Shown one piece after another: positions 13,828-14,310 of a stretch of DNA of 14,310 bases. The position numbers and the translations under genes were made by a program. Numbering within the stretch: the stretch's first letter is position 1; the number at the start of each line of letters is the position of its first letter. The stretch comes from Gammaproteobacteria bacterium RIFCSPLOWO2_02_FULL_56_15. GTDB lineage: Bacteria > Pseudomonadota > Gammaproteobacteria > Eutrophobiales > Eutrophobiaceae. The notes under the pieces were generated by a model. It worked only from the letters and a program-made list of their open reading frames with translations. It made no database searches and had not been told where the DNA came from. The stretch covers positions 1 to 14,310 of the forward strand of contig MGYR01000118.1 of assembly GCA_001801825.1 (NCBI GenBank), in the 5' to 3' direction.

Positions 13828-14310
13828 CTAGATTATCCTGCCGATGCGTTTCCCATTTACTCCACCGCCTTTCCAATCCCAGTTCATCCAGATGAAGAAC
13901 GCCCTACCAATAAGGTTCTCATCCGGAACGAAACCCCAGTAGCGGCTGTCCTTGCTATTATCGCGATTGTCCCCGAGTACGAAATAACTACCATCCGGAA
14001 CAACCAGTTCAATGCTGTCAGTAAATCCACGGGTCGGCGCAAGTAATATATCATGTTCGACAGCATCGAGTGACTCCAACTTCCGGTTCCAGCCATCCAT
14101 TTCCCGTCCGGATCCGTTTATACGAAACCTGCCTAGATTTTCCTGCTCCATGACCTTGCCGTTAATGTACAGTGTTTTATTGTAGTACCTAATATGATCA
14201 CCTGGTATACCGATCACTCTTTTAATGTAGGGTATGCTGGGATCTGGCGGGTAACGAAAGACTATAACATCGCCTTGTACTGGCTTGCCGTTCTCAAAGA
14301 CCTTAGTGTT
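13828..14310 (-). CDS. lepB: Signal peptidase I, C-terminal part, cut by window edge
   Basis: LepB cleaves signal peptides of exported proteins at the periplasmic face of the inner membrane. The last 160 residues are present; the frame is open to the window end. The catalytic lysine is in YIKRVIGIPGD (codon 14223-14221, equivalent to E. coli Lys145), preceded by GDVIVFRYP. Box E, GDNRDNSKDSRYWGFVP, lies near the C-terminus, and the protein ends with WKGGGVNGKRIGRII. The membrane helices and the catalytic serine lie outside the window. It is 31 bp upstream of the DUF4845 gene and heads the operon as seen here; lepA would be the expected neighbour further right. Confidence 0.95.
   Translation of the reverse strand, partial: NTKVFENGKPVQGDVIVFRYPPDPSIPYIKRVIGIPGDHIRYYNKTLYINGKVMEQENLGRFRINGSGREMDGWNRKLESLDAVEHDILLAPTRGFTDSIELVVPDGSYFVLGDNRDNSKDSRYWGFVPDENLIGRAFFIWMNWDWKGGGVNGKRIGRII

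Overview
This is a chromosomal housekeeping segment from a gammaproteobacterium of middling GC content (judged by eye, not counted). Two gene orders point there. One is rne / rluC-(HAD hydrolase)-sppA / maf / yceD-rpmF-plsX-fabH, close to the order known in Pseudomonas and partly in E. coli. The other is lepB-DUF4845-rnc-era-recO-pdxJ. RNase E, YceF-type Maf, RluC, RF3 and RNase III all resemble their gammaproteobacterial versions over full length. I see no mobile element, tRNA, rRNA or CRISPR array.

Layout from left to right. Positions 1-2370 (minus) carry an envelope-lipid and ribosome operon, yceD-rpmF-plsX-fabH, with fabH cut by the window edge. Maf (2494-3096, plus) diverges from it; the gap holds closely packed promoters for both sides around one palindrome. 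Positions 3129-5360 (minus) hold rluC, a broken HAD-family hydrolase gene and sppA. A 468-bp leader region, rich in hairpins, precedes rne (5829-8471, plus), which converges on prfC. Positions 8593-14310 (minus) hold prfC and the operon lepB(partial)-DUF4845-rnc-era-recO-pdxJ, with overlapping genes at DUF4845/rnc and rnc/era.

Together the genes cover RNA processing and ribosome biogenesis (RNase E, RNase III, RluC, Era, YceD, L32), translation termination (RF3), entry into phospholipid and fatty-acid synthesis (PlsX, FabH), signal-peptide processing and turnover (LepB, SppA), nucleotide-pool hygiene (Maf), recombinational repair (RecO) and vitamin B6 synthesis (PdxJ).

The window does not contain an obvious new defence or mobile system. 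The points most worth a second look are: the HAD hydrolase remnant between rluC and sppA (motif I and motif IV ends recognisable in different frames, middle missing); the long structured rne 5' leader; the shared yceD/maf promoter region; an Asp-to-Asn change at a metal-ligand position of RNase III; and an altered switch segment in Era.
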